DNA of 56,957 nucleotides from a bacterium. GTDB lineage: Bacteria; Bacteroidota; Bacteroidia; Bacteroidales; Muribaculaceae. The stretch spans positions 1 to 56,957 of the forward strand of contig SFTJ01000012.1 of the NCBI GenBank assembly GCA_004563195.1, given 5' to 3'. Shown here piece by piece: positions 7,761-15,771 of the stretch. A model generated the notes under the pieces. That model made no database searches. It worked only from the letters and a program-made list of their open reading frames with translations, and had not been told where the DNA came from. Position numbers and translations under genes: made by a program. The stretch's first letter is position 1, and every line of letters starts with the position of its first letter.

Positions 7761-9240
7761 CTCCCGTATTTTTCTCCTGACGTCGGTCATTACCTTGCGA
7801 TTCTCTATTGTTTGCGCCGCGGTTGCCTCCACCTTTTCGGCGGTTGTTGTTCTGTCGTCGGTTCTCGCCTTGTCGTTCCTGTGGCTGGTGTAGCTCACCT
7901 CCGTTTTGGCGTGGCTGATCGACTTTTGCTTCGCGTGGCGCTTGTGGCTGCTGTTCGCCGCCTTGGCGCTGTTGGTCGCCTTTACGATTGCCGTTGCGAC
8001 GCTCTTTGCCTCCCTGGCGCTGGCCGCCGCCTTCGGCGCGTTGCTGATTGCCGCCGCCCTCTTGCTGCTGCTTATTGCCGCCTTTATTGCCATCGCGGCG
8101 CTTCTTTTTCTTCTTGTCGAAGCGCGACACGCTGTCCTGACCTATTATGTCGCCGTATGCGCTCATTTCCTTTTCGCGCTGGTCTTCATCGGGCAGGAGT
8201 TTTTCGGGGCGCACACCGTTCTTGTTGAGCGCCATCACCTCAAACACGCGTTCTGCCGACAAGGTCACCAAGTTGGCGGCTATCTGCTTGTCGGTCGAAT
8301 AGGTGATTTCGCGCTTAAAGATGTCGGTTTTGAAGTGGAAATAGGTGTTGTCTTTAGTTTCGAGGCGCACGTCGCGTGGCGGCAGCTTCTTGCTGGCTTC
8401 CACATAGCCGTCTACTTCGAAATTGATGCAACACTTCAACTTGGCACACTGTCCGGCAAGTTTTTGCGGATTGAGTGATATGTCTTGATAGCGTGCAGCG
8501 CTTGTTGCCACCGACACGAAGTTGGTCATCCAACTCGAGCAGCACAACGGGCGTCCGCAGGGACCTATTCCGCCTATGCGTCCTGCCTCTTGGCGCGCAC
8601 CTATCTGTTTCATCTCTATTCTTATCTTAAACACGTCGGCAAGCACCTTGATAAGTTGACGGAAATCCACGCGTTCGTCGGCAATATAGTAGAAAATAGC
8701 CTTATTGCCGTCGCCCTGATACTCCACATCGCCTATCTTCATATTGAGGTGAAGGTCCTCGGCTATCTTGCGCGAGCGTATCATAGTGTCGGTCTCCTTG
8801 GCCTTGGCTTCTTCGTAGCGCTCGAGGTCGCTGGGCTTGGCCTTGCGGAACACTCGCAATATCTCGGCGTCCTGACGCAGGTTGGCGCGCTTCATCTGCA
8901 ACTTCACCAACTGACCCATCATCGACACTCGACCGATATCGTGGCCGGGATATGCCTCCACTGCCACCATATCGCCTATCTGCAGTGGCAGATGGGTGCT
9001 GTTGCGATAGTAGCCTTTGCGGGTGTTCTTGAATGTAACTTCCACTATTTCGTAGTCGTTAAACGACCCGGGCACATCGCTCAGCCAGTTGTAGCTGCGC
9101 AATTTGCTGCGCATCTCCTTGGCGCCGAAATTGCTGCGGGTGTTGTGACATCCTTCACACCCGTCGCACTCCGGCACTGCCTTGGGGCAGCAACTGCATC
9201 GCCGCTTTGCTACTTCTTCTTTCTCTTTTTCTTCGCTCAT
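7738..9240 (-). CDS. ricT: RicT/YaaT-type PSP1-domain protein
   Basis: 500 residues. The PSP1 core contains GGIGPCGRPLCCSSW and GQCAKLKCCINFE, whose cysteines bind Fe-S clusters in the RicAFT (Y-complex) of Bacillus. That complex tunes RNase Y specificity. An extra N-terminal cysteine cluster (CSCCPKAVPECDGCEGC) precedes it. The last ~125 residues are low-complexity, rich in Gly, Gln, Asn, Arg and Lys (KKKKKRRDGNKGGNKQQQEG), resembling disordered RNA-binding tails. It lies 34 nt after rny, which supports a functional link with RNase Y. The RicT name is by homology; RicA and RicF are not visible here. Confidence 0.88.
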   Translation of the reverse strand: MSEEKEKEEVAKRRCSCCPKAVPECDGCEGCHNTRSNFGAKEMRSKLRSYNWLSDVPGSFNDYEIVEVTFKNTRKGYYRNSTHLPLQIGDMVAVEAYPGHDIGRVSMMGQLVKLQMKRANLRQDAEILRVFRKAKPSDLERYEEAKAKETDTMIRSRKIAEDLHLNMKIGDVEYQGDGNKAIFYYIADERVDFRQLIKVLADVFKIRIEMKQIGARQEAGRIGGIGPCGRPLCCSSWMTNFVSVATSAARYQDISLNPQKLAGQCAKLKCCINFEVDGYVEASKKLPPRDVRLETKDNTYFHFKTDIFKREITYSTDKQIAANLVTLSAERVFEVMALNKNGVRPEKLLPDEDQREKEMSAYGDIIGQDSVSRFDKKKKKRRDGNKGGNKQQQEGGGNQQRAEGGGQRQGGKERRNGNRKGDQQRQGGEQQPQAPREAKVDQPRQNGGELHQPQERQGENRRQNNNRRKGGGNRGANNRESQGNDRRQEKNTGGDNGSQQ

Positions 9241-9274
9241 CGTTTTATCCTCACAATGATGTGTGATAACTCAA

Positions 9275-10816
9275 TTACTTGGCGAAACTTACGGCACGGG
9301 TCTCACGAATTACCGTGATGCGCACCTGACCGGGATAGGTCATTTCGTCTTGTATCTTCTTTGCTATTTCGCCTGAGAGCTTTTCGGTTTCGGCATCCGA
9401 TATCTTGTCGGCTCCCACTATCACGCGCAATTCTCTACCTGCCTGTATGGCATAGGTCTTGATTACGCCGGGATAGCTGAGTGCCAGATTTTCCAAGTCG
9501 TTGAGACGCTTAATGTAGGCTTCCACCACTTCGCGGCGAGCTCCCGGACGGGCACCTGAGATGGCGTCGCACACTTGCACGATTGGCGCCAAAAGGCTGC
9601 TGGCTTCTTCTTCGTCGTGGTGTGCACCTATGGCGTTGCAAATATCGGCTTTTTCTTTAAATTTCTCAGCGAGTTTCATACCCAACAATGCGTGTGGCAA
9701 TTCAGGCTCTTCGTCGGGCACCTTGCCTATATCGTGCAAGAGTCCGGCACGGCGTGCCTTCTTGGGGTTCAAACCGAGTTCGGCTGCCATGATGGCGCAA
9801 AGGTTGGCTGTTTCGCGCGAGTGTTGAAGCAGGTTCTGACCGTAGCTCGAGCGATACTTCATCTTGCCCACAAGGCGAATCAATTCGGGGTGCAAGCCGT
9901 GAATACCGAGGTCGATAGCTGTGCGCTTACCTGTTTCGATAATTTCTTCTTCCACCTGACGGCGCACTTTAGCCACCACTTCCTCGATGCGGGCAGGGTG
10001 AATACGTCCGTCGGCCACCAATTGGTGAAGTGCCAGGCGTGCTATCTCGCGACGCACGGGGTCGAAGCCTGAGAGCACTATGGCTTCAGGGGTGTCGTCT
10101 ACTATGATTTCTATTCCGGTAGCGGCTTCGAGTGCGCGTATGTTGCGACCTTCGCGACCTATGATGCGGCCCTTGATTTCATCGTTCTCGATGTGGAACA
10201 CGGTCACTGCATTCTCTATGGCAGTTTCGGTGGCGGTGCGTTGTATGGTTTGCACCACTATGCGCTTGGCTTCTTTGTTGGCTGTGAGCTTTGCCTCATC
10301 CATAATATCGTTGATATACGACTGGGCTGCGGTTTTTGCCTCATCTTTAAGCGATTCCACGAGTTTTTCCTTTGCCTCTTCGGCCGAAAGACCCGACACG
10401 TGTTCGAGGGTTTCTTTCACTCTTGCCTGCATCTTCTCGAGCTCTTGACGTTGCGATTCGAGGTAAGCTTGCTCTTTCTCGAGGGTTTGCTTCAGATTCT
10501 CGTTCTCGTTTTTCTTGCGCTGCACTTCCGACTGCTGCTGGTTGAGCTGCATTTCGCGCTGCTTGAGCTTTGCTTCGGTCGATTGCACCTTCGAAAGGCG
10601 TTGGGTAGCTATTTTTTCGGCTTCTGCCTTTATTGCCACTCCTTCTTCCTTGGCCTCGAGTATCTTATTCTTTTTCAGCACTTCAGCTTCGAGTTTTGCC
10701 TCCTCTATTATGCTGTTTGCTCGCGATTTCGCCAGCGATTTGTTGATTGCCATTGTCACTCCGGCGCCCACCAAGAGTGCCACAAGAGCAATAGCTACGT
10801 AAATAATTATTTCCAT
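9275..10816 (-). CDS. rny: Ribonuclease Y
   Basis: 513 residues, usual length. An N-terminal membrane anchor (IIIYVAIALVALLVGAGV) is followed by a long charged coiled coil (~30-200), a KH RNA-binding domain (GRIIGREGRNIRALEAATG) and an HD nuclease domain (AGLLHDIGKVPDEE). RNase Y is a membrane-bound endoribonuclease that initiates mRNA decay. It heads the minus-strand block with ricT and gldH downstream. A structured RNA, probably 6S-like, lies just upstream at 10851-11020. Confidence 0.97.
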   Translation of the reverse strand: MEIIIYVAIALVALLVGAGVTMAINKSLAKSRANSIIEEAKLEAEVLKKNKILEAKEEGVAIKAEAEKIATQRLSKVQSTEAKLKQREMQLNQQQSEVQRKKNENENLKQTLEKEQAYLESQRQELEKMQARVKETLEHVSGLSAEEAKEKLVESLKDEAKTAAQSYINDIMDEAKLTANKEAKRIVVQTIQRTATETAIENAVTVFHIENDEIKGRIIGREGRNIRALEAATGIEIIVDDTPEAIVLSGFDPVRREIARLALHQLVADGRIHPARIEEVVAKVRRQVEEEIIETGKRTAIDLGIHGLHPELIRLVGKMKYRSSYGQNLLQHSRETANLCAIMAAELGLNPKKARRAGLLHDIGKVPDEEPELPHALLGMKLAEKFKEKADICNAIGAHHDEEEASSLLAPIVQVCDAISGARPGARREVVEAYIKRLNDLENLALSYPGVIKTYAIQAGRELRVIVGADKISDAETEKLSGEIAKKIQDEMTYPGQVRITVIRETRAVSFAK

Positions 10817-10850
10817 TCTTTAGTCTATAGGTTGTTATTATTAATTTAAT

Positions 10851-11020
10851 AAAAAAAGCACCGCCAAAAGTATTCAGGCCATAACATTACAGCAAGTGTC
10901 TCTTACGAGCTTCTTGCCTCATTTCCGGCCGCTTTTGTCAGTGCAGGTTAATTATCGCTATTATGTAAAAATCAAGTTTTGCCTTTGGGCTTGATTGCCG
11001 CATTGGCGGGCTTGAGCTTT
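10851..11020 (-). ncRNA. ssrS: Candidate 6S RNA (structured RNA between zapA and rny)
   Basis: In the 217-bp gap between zapA and rny the minus strand can form a long rod. AGCCCGCCAA (11012-11003) pairs with TTGGCGGTGCT (10867-10857) with one bulge, closing about 150 nt, and the 3' arm runs straight into seven Ts. Inside are the hairpins AATCAAG/CTTGATT and GCAAG/CTTGC and a GGCC pairing. A closing stem, internal loops and a terminal U-run fit a 6S-like RNA, which binds RNA polymerase. 6S genes lie beside zapA in many bacteria (from memory). Alternatives are another conserved Bacteroidales RNA or a long 5' leader of rny. Ends are approximate. Confidence 0.5.
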
Positions 11021-11033
11021 CTTCGAAAACAGT

Positions 11034-11345
11034 TTATTTCGAATCTGCCGTTATATTGATAACCAGTTCATCGAGTTCTTTCTCGAATGAGGTTAAAAAT
11101 TCTTCCACTTTCACATTGGCGTTGCGCGACTCCACATAGAGTCGGGCAAATTGAAATGCCACTCTCGCCATGACTTCCTTCGATGTGCATTTGTCCTTGA
11201 ACGTTTGCATCCATTTCAGCCACAAGCCATTGACCAACGCTTCGGCATCGCGATAAGTCTTTTCGTCTTCCAACTTTATCTGCAATGGTATCGGTGTCAG
11301 GTCGGCTATCTTTATGTTGATATTATGCTTAGTCTGTTCAGCCAT
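11034..11345 (-). CDS. zapA: Cell division protein ZapA
   Basis: 103 residues. The N-terminal NINIKIADLTPIPLQIK strand and the C-terminal helix predicted to coil match ZapA, which cross-links FtsZ filaments at the Z-ring. The ZapB-like coiled-coil gene ends 6 nt upstream, so the two are translated as a pair. It is followed by the 6S-like RNA and rny. Confidence 0.85.
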   Translation of the reverse strand: MAEQTKHNINIKIADLTPIPLQIKLEDEKTYRDAEALVNGLWLKWMQTFKDKCTSKEVMARVAFQFARLYVESRNANVKVEEFLTSFEKELDELVINITADSK

Positions 11346-11351
11346 TCTTTA

Positions 11352-11645
11352 TCAGTCAGTCAGTTGTGAGATACATTTATCAATGTCCCGCACCAATTTG
11401 GATATCCTGGCTCTGTTTGCCTCGGTCTGCTCGGGAGTCGACGATATGCTGCGCGCCAGTCGCAAATATTCATTCTCTTGTCGCAATCGCTCTATCTCCT
11501 TCTCCAAAGCCACATTCTTGCTGCTCAAACTTTCGTTTGCAGCATCCACACGACGCTTTTCTTCAAGCAAGGCTCGATATTTTTCTATCAATATCTCACT
11601 CTTGTTGACCACTCGCTGTAATGTGTCTTGCAGGTTAGAAGCCAT
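11352..11645 (-). CDS. Small coiled-coil protein, ZapB-like partner of ZapA
   Basis: 97 residues, almost entirely a predicted coiled coil: heptads run from about 10 to 65 (LIEKYRALLEEKRRV, NVALEKEIERLRQENEYL). A Ser/Thr-Pro break separates a shorter C-terminal helix. There is no signal peptide. Its place 6 nt before zapA and its length resemble ZapB, which links ZapA to the chromosome-terminus machinery. Sequence alone cannot prove this. A -7 box is at 11663-11670. Confidence 0.7.
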   Translation of the reverse strand: MASNLQDTLQRVVNKSEILIEKYRALLEEKRRVDAANESLSSKNVALEKEIERLRQENEYLRLARSISSTPEQTEANRARISKLVRDIDKCISQLTD

Positions 11646-11662
11646 TTTCTTCCAAATTTTTA

Positions 11663-11670
11663 CAAAATTA
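11663..11670 (-). promoter_or_regulatory. -7 box for the zapB-like/zapA pair
   Basis: TAATTTTG on the minus strand, 17 nt before the ATG. No TTG at the expected distance. Confidence 0.4.
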
Positions 11671-11757
11671 AAAATAAAATCGCAATTTCACCACATTTTT
11701 TGCACATAATTTATCGTCTGAAGGCAATTTTTTTGTCTGATTCCTGCGACTGCATCT

Positions 11758-12699
11758 TCAAAATGCCTTACGGTATTTATCGTCGTCGCCATCGTCCATT
11801 ATGCTCAGATAGCTGGCATAACGCGAAGCGCTTATGCGATGCTCATCCACTGCCTGCAGCACGGCGCATCCGGGCTCGTGGGTGTGGGTGCAATTTCCAT
11901 AGCGGCAATTTTTCGATTCTTCGAATATCTCGGGAAAATAATGCGATATTTCTTCTTTTTTGAAGTCGATGGTGCCAAATCCTTTCACCCCGGGAGTGTC
12001 AATGATGGCGCCTCCGTCGGGAAGGTTATACATCTCCGAAAATGTGGTGGTGTGCATGCCGGTGTGATGACTGTCGCTCACCTCACCCACTTTCACAGCG
12101 GCTTCAGGCACCAATTCGTTCACTATCGTCGACTTGCCCACGCCGCTATTGCCCGAAAGAAGCGTCAATTTGTCCTTCAATGCCTCGCGCAGTCTGTCCA
12201 TACCGGAACCGTCCTTTGCCGAAATGCACACCGTGTCATAGCCTATGCTCTCATAGAGATAGGTCACGGCATCGAGCAGCTCTTTATCTTCATCGCTCGA
12301 GAGCAAGTCTACCTTGTTAAACACCAGCAGCGCAGGCACATTATACGCCATCGCCGTAGCCAGGAAGCGATCGATAAATGTGGTGCTGGTCACCGGATTC
12401 ACCAAGGTCACCACAAGGGCTGTCATATCGATGTTTGCAGCCAAGATGTGCGATTCTTTCGATAGGTTGCTTGCCCGACGTATTATATAGTTGCGTCGGG
12501 GTCGTATGGCTGTGATAAATGCGGTGCCATCGGCATTTTCGCTCAGTTCCACTCGGTCGCCCACCGCCACCGGATTGGTGCTTCTTATGCCTTTGAGCCT
12601 GAAATTGCCTTTTATCTTGCAGTTGTATGTAGCGCCCGCATCGGTGGCTACTACATACCAACTTCCTGTATTTCTTATTACTAATCCTTCCATATTCAT
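11758..12699 (-). CDS. rsgA: Small ribosomal subunit biogenesis GTPase RsgA
   Basis: 313 residues with an N-terminal OB-fold and a circularly permuted GTPase. G4 NKVD (128-131) comes before G1 GNSGVGKS (183-190) and then G3 DTPGVKGF. The C-terminal zinc site is CRYGNCTHTHEPGC. RsgA acts in late 30S maturation. It is transcribed on its own from a promoter shared back-to-back with the winged-helix gene at 12936. Confidence 0.96.
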   Translation of the reverse strand: MNMEGLVIRNTGSWYVVATDAGATYNCKIKGNFRLKGIRSTNPVAVGDRVELSENADGTAFITAIRPRRNYIIRRASNLSKESHILAANIDMTALVVTLVNPVTSTTFIDRFLATAMAYNVPALLVFNKVDLLSSDEDKELLDAVTYLYESIGYDTVCISAKDGSGMDRLREALKDKLTLLSGNSGVGKSTIVNELVPEAAVKVGEVSDSHHTGMHTTTFSEMYNLPDGGAIIDTPGVKGFGTIDFKKEEISHYFPEIFEESKNCRYGNCTHTHEPGCAVLQAVDEHRISASRYASYLSIMDDGDDDKYRKAF

Positions 12700-12711
12700 C
12701 TTTTACTCGAA

Positions 12712-12719
12712 CAAAGATA
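12712..12719 (-). promoter_or_regulatory. -7 box for rsgA
   Basis: TATCTTTG on the minus strand, 12 nt before the rsgA ATG. A TTG lies 23 nt upstream. Confidence 0.45.
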
Positions 12720-12844
12720 CATCTTTTATCACAAATTACCGACAATCATCCACCGATATTACCCACAGAATGGCAATTTTTAACCACCAAATATGCATTT
12801 TTGCACACCTAAAATAGCCTAATTCCACTTTAATTGCCTGAAAA

Positions 12845-12876
12845 TTTGCATATTCCATATTTTATACCTAACTTTG
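12845..12876 (+). promoter_or_regulatory. Promoter of the winged-helix gene
   Basis: TTTG at 12845-12848, a 20-nt spacer, and TAACTTTG at 12869-12876. This is one of the best matches to the Bacteroidota consensus in the window. The leader to the ATG is about 50 nt. Confidence 0.7.
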
Positions 12877-12935
12877 TCGGCGAAATAAAATGTATAGATT
12901 ATTTTAATAGGTATTATTTTTAAAAATTTAGACAG

Positions 12936-13145
12936 ATGAATTTAGAAACTATCGGCAATTGGGCTGGTCTTATTTGGACTGCTCTCAATGGCGCTGAAGA
13001 AGCAACTCTTACAGTTAAAGGTTTGAAGAAAGCTACAAAGCTTAAGGAAAAGGAAATCTACGCAGCACTTGGCTGGTTGGGCCGCGAAGGCAAATTGGCT
13101 ATAGCTGAGACTGAAGCTGACATCACAGTTACTTTGATTGGTTAA
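12936..13145 (+). CDS. Small winged helix-turn-helix protein (DUF2582/PF10771-like)
   Basis: 69 residues: ETIGNWAGLIWTALNG, then GLKKATKLKEKEIYAALGWL and GREGKLAI with a short wing. This is a stand-alone winged-helix fold of a family common in Bacteroidota. Target DNA or partner is unknown. Codon use resembles highly expressed genes. The promoter is strong and a strong hairpin terminator follows, so it is a monocistronic and probably abundant product. Confidence 0.85.
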   Translation: MNLETIGNWAGLIWTALNGAEEATLTVKGLKKATKLKEKEIYAALGWLGREGKLAIAETEADITVTLIG

Positions 13146-13217
13146 TTGATATCCGGAGCCTCGCGCTCTTGATATTATTTTTTTAACGACCGATTATTTT
13201 AACTCCTATCGATATTA

Positions 13218-13255
13218 ATGGGCCGCACTTTTTTTTTGAGTGCAGCCCATTTTTG
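13218..13255 (+). terminator. Rho-independent terminator after the winged-helix gene
   Basis: ATGGGCcGCACT / AGTGCaGCCCAT stem around a T-rich loop, followed by a T-rich tract. It lies 72 nt after the stop. Confidence 0.8.
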
Positions 13256-13375
13256 TTTTTTCTCTGTTTTGCAATGTGTGATTTTGCCACATAAACTACA
13301 GCATTTTCGGCATGCTGCCCGTAGTGTGCATAGCGCATTTCGGCAAGGCGTCCGGCGTCAGCGCGTAGCGCACTG

Positions 13376-14266
13376 CTACTTGAAGTTCTTCTTTAAGAAA
13401 TATGCCTTGCGCAAATCTGCCACCTGGTCGCGTGTCATATCCTTGATATGATTGCACGATTTGCCTATAAACTTCACTCGCACATAGTTTGCCATACCCA
13501 TTGCCTCCACAAGCGCATCGTGCTCGCCTTCGAGTATCATATCAAACCATTCCGACACATATTTGCCGTTCTTGCGCGTGTCGAGATGATTGGGGGTAAT
13601 GCGATATTTCTCTCCGTTAATCTGAAATTCCACCGCTTGGGTGTCGAGACGGTCGTCGGCATAATACTGCACTTTGATGCGCATCGGTCCGGGTCGGCCG
13701 CCTGTAGGAACTTCGAAATAAAGGTATATGGCATTCTTCTCCACCATCGAGGGCGCCGACTTGGGCTTATACACCGTAGCGCCAAGGCGATGCTTGGCAT
13801 CGAATGAGGCAAGCAGCTGGTCTTGGGTCATGCGTTCCTCGTCGTAGATGCGGCGGGTGACGTTGCCAAAGGGGCGATAGGTCTCGTGTTTGGGGGCTTT
13901 GGCGCGAGCCTCGGCTATATACTTCTCCACATTGGCGTCGATTTCTTCTTGTGTCTGCTTGCGCTGTGTGCGCTGTGCTTGCAGTGCGCTCGACACCGCT
14001 GCATTGCCTTGCGCTATCACTCGCTTCGACTCCTCCTGCTTCTCGGGCACCACTGCCAACTCGGCAAATCGGGCTATTGCCGCCTCGCCGCGAAGGGTAA
14101 CTATGGTGGGCACAGCGTGGTCGGGACGACGCACCGGCATGCGCGCCAACTCTATGTCGATGGGCTCATCATCGGGATTTGCGGCTATACTGTCTTGCGA
14201 ATATGCACTTAATGCTGTGGTCAATGCCACACACAATACTATTATGTTTCTACTGATTTTCTTCAT
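13376..14266 (-). CDS. Secreted protein of unknown function
   Basis: 296 residues from the ATG at 14264-14266. MKKISRNIIVLCVALTTALS plus AYSQ is a clear signal peptide, so the product is exported. Residues ~70-150 are charged and helical (AQRTQRKQTQEEIDANVEKY); the rest looks beta-rich (AIYLYFEVPTGGRPGPMRIK, KVQYYADDRLDTQAVEF). I do not recognise a named family. It stands alone between convergent and divergent neighbours. A TATCTTTG box is at 14275-14282. Confidence 0.75.
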   Translation of the reverse strand: MKKISRNIIVLCVALTTALSAYSQDSIAANPDDEPIDIELARMPVRRPDHAVPTIVTLRGEAAIARFAELAVVPEKQEESKRVIAQGNAAVSSALQAQRTQRKQTQEEIDANVEKYIAEARAKAPKHETYRPFGNVTRRIYDEERMTQDQLLASFDAKHRLGATVYKPKSAPSMVEKNAIYLYFEVPTGGRPGPMRIKVQYYADDRLDTQAVEFQINGEKYRITPNHLDTRKNGKYVSEWFDMILEGEHDALVEAMGMANYVRVKFIGKSCNHIKDMTRDQVADLRKAYFLKKNFK

Positions 14267-14274
14267 AACGACTG

Positions 14275-14282
14275 CAAAGATA
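14275..14282 (-). promoter_or_regulatory. -7 box for the secreted protein gene
   Basis: TATCTTTG on the minus strand, 8 nt before the chosen ATG. The 5' leader would be very short; no -33 TTG is apparent. Confidence 0.35.
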
Positions 14283-14397
14283 ACACTTACCTGCCTATTT
14301 CGTTGCCATTTTTTCGGAAAATATCGCCTTATGAGCTCCTCGAGCACTTTTTATGCCTCTGCTGCTGTGAAAATTTTTTTTATTCGTCAATATGGAG

Positions 14398-14405
14398 TAA
14401 ATTTG
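14398..14405 (+). promoter_or_regulatory. -7 box for purT
   Basis: TAAATTTG, 42 nt before the purT ATG; no clear -33 TTG. Confidence 0.45.
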
Positions 14406-14447
14406 TGACACCAAAACTTTAAAAAACTATTTTATTATTCAACTATC

Positions 14448-15644
14448 ATGACAAGTATCGGATCAGTTATGACAAGCAAGGGCAAGAAAGCTCTGTTGCT
14501 CGGAAGTGGAGAATTAGGCAAGGAAGTGGCAATCGAACTTCAGCGCTATGGCGTGGAAGTGGTGGCGTGCGACAAATACGACAACGCGCCGGCTATGCAG
14601 ATTGCTCACCGTCGCCACGTGTTCAGCATGCTCGACGGGGCTAAACTGCGCGAGGTTATCGAAACCGAAAAGCCCGATTTCATCATTCCTGAAGTGGAAG
14701 CTATAGCCACTCCCACGCTTGTAGAACTCGAGAAAGAGGGTTACCACGTCACTCCTACTGCCAATGCCGCCTACCTCACCATGAATCGTGAAGGCATTCG
14801 CCGCTTGGCTGCCGAAACTTTGGGCATCACCACTTCGCGCTATCTTTTCGCCTCTACCGAGGAGGAATTTCGCAATGCGGTACACACCATTGGCGTGCCT
14901 TGTGTGGTAAAGCCCATCATGAGCAGTTCGGGACACGGTCAGAGCGTTTGCCGCTCGTTCGACGACATCGACCGCAGCTGGCACATTGCTCAAGAAGGCG
15001 GTCGTGCCGGTGCCGGCAGAGTTATCGTGGAGGCTTTTGTGGATTTCGACTACGAAATCACGCTCCTCACCGTGCGCAACATTCTCGGCACTCAATATTG
15101 CGAACCTATAGGACACATTCAAATCGATGGCGACTACCGCTATTCTTGGCAACCTCAACCCATGAGCCCCATTGCCAAGGCTAAGGCTCAGGAAATAGCC
15201 AAGAAGGTTACCGATGCACTCGGCGGATACGGTATCTTCGGCGTGGAAATGTTTATCAAGGGCGATGAAGTGATTTTCAGCGAGGTTTCGCCTCGTCCGC
15301 ACGACACGGGCATGGTGACTATGATTTCGCAGGACCAAAGCGAATTTGCTCTGCACGCTCGCGCTTTGCTCGGACTTCCGGTGCCTGAAATCCGTTTCTA
15401 CGGCCCTTCGGCTTCGCGCGCTGTGGTGGTGGAAGGCGACTCCGATACGCTCGATTTCAAAAACCTCGACAAGGTACTCGAAGAACCCGGCACTCAAATG
15501 CGCATCTTCGGCAAACCTGAAGTTGTGGGCCACCGTCGCATGGCTGTTATCCTCGCCACCGATGTTGATGTGGAAGCCGCCAAGGCTAAAGCCGAACGCG
15601 CTTACAACAAACTCACCGTTGAAGTTTGCCCTCGCGAAAAGTAA
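14448..15644 (+). CDS. purT: Formate-dependent phosphoribosylglycinamide formyltransferase (GAR transformylase 2)
   Basis: 398 residues, ATP-grasp fold. The N-terminal pre-ATP-grasp domain has LLLGSGELGKEVAIELQRYG. The central ATP-grasp has VKPIMSSSGHGQS and FGVEMFIKGDEVIFSEVSPRPHDTGMVT (shown in parts). PurT uses formate and ATP to make formyl-GAR in purine synthesis. The SGELGK and SPRPHD motifs distinguish it from PurK. An in-frame ATG also exists at residue 8 (MTSKGKKAL). No other pur genes are nearby; a terminator follows at 15679. Confidence 0.96.
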   Translation: MTSIGSVMTSKGKKALLLGSGELGKEVAIELQRYGVEVVACDKYDNAPAMQIAHRRHVFSMLDGAKLREVIETEKPDFIIPEVEAIATPTLVELEKEGYHVTPTANAAYLTMNREGIRRLAAETLGITTSRYLFASTEEEFRNAVHTIGVPCVVKPIMSSSGHGQSVCRSFDDIDRSWHIAQEGGRAGAGRVIVEAFVDFDYEITLLTVRNILGTQYCEPIGHIQIDGDYRYSWQPQPMSPIAKAKAQEIAKKVTDALGGYGIFGVEMFIKGDEVIFSEVSPRPHDTGMVTMISQDQSEFALHARALLGLPVPEIRFYGPSASRAVVVEGDSDTLDFKNLDKVLEEPGTQMRIFGKPEVVGHRRMAVILATDVDVEAAKAKAERAYNKLTVEVCPREK

Positions 15645-15678
15645 ACGATTTTTCATTCAGCATAAGCATAATTAAATT

Positions 15679-15711
15679 AAGGAGACCGATGCACTTGGCG
15701 TCAGTCTCCTT
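15679..15711 (+). terminator. Terminator after purT
   Basis: AAGGAGAC / GTCTCCTT stem with inner GATGC/GCGTC pairing, followed by TTATTATTAT. Confidence 0.65.
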
Positions 15712-15771
15712 TATTATTATGTCCGAGTGCCGAGGCATTGTCTGCAACCCGGCATGACCTGTCAGCTATGT

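Noticed and set aside
7738..8093. A longer gldH reading frame extending over 100 codons upstream
   Set aside because: That part lies inside the ricT coding sequence, and the lipobox requires a start near 7760.
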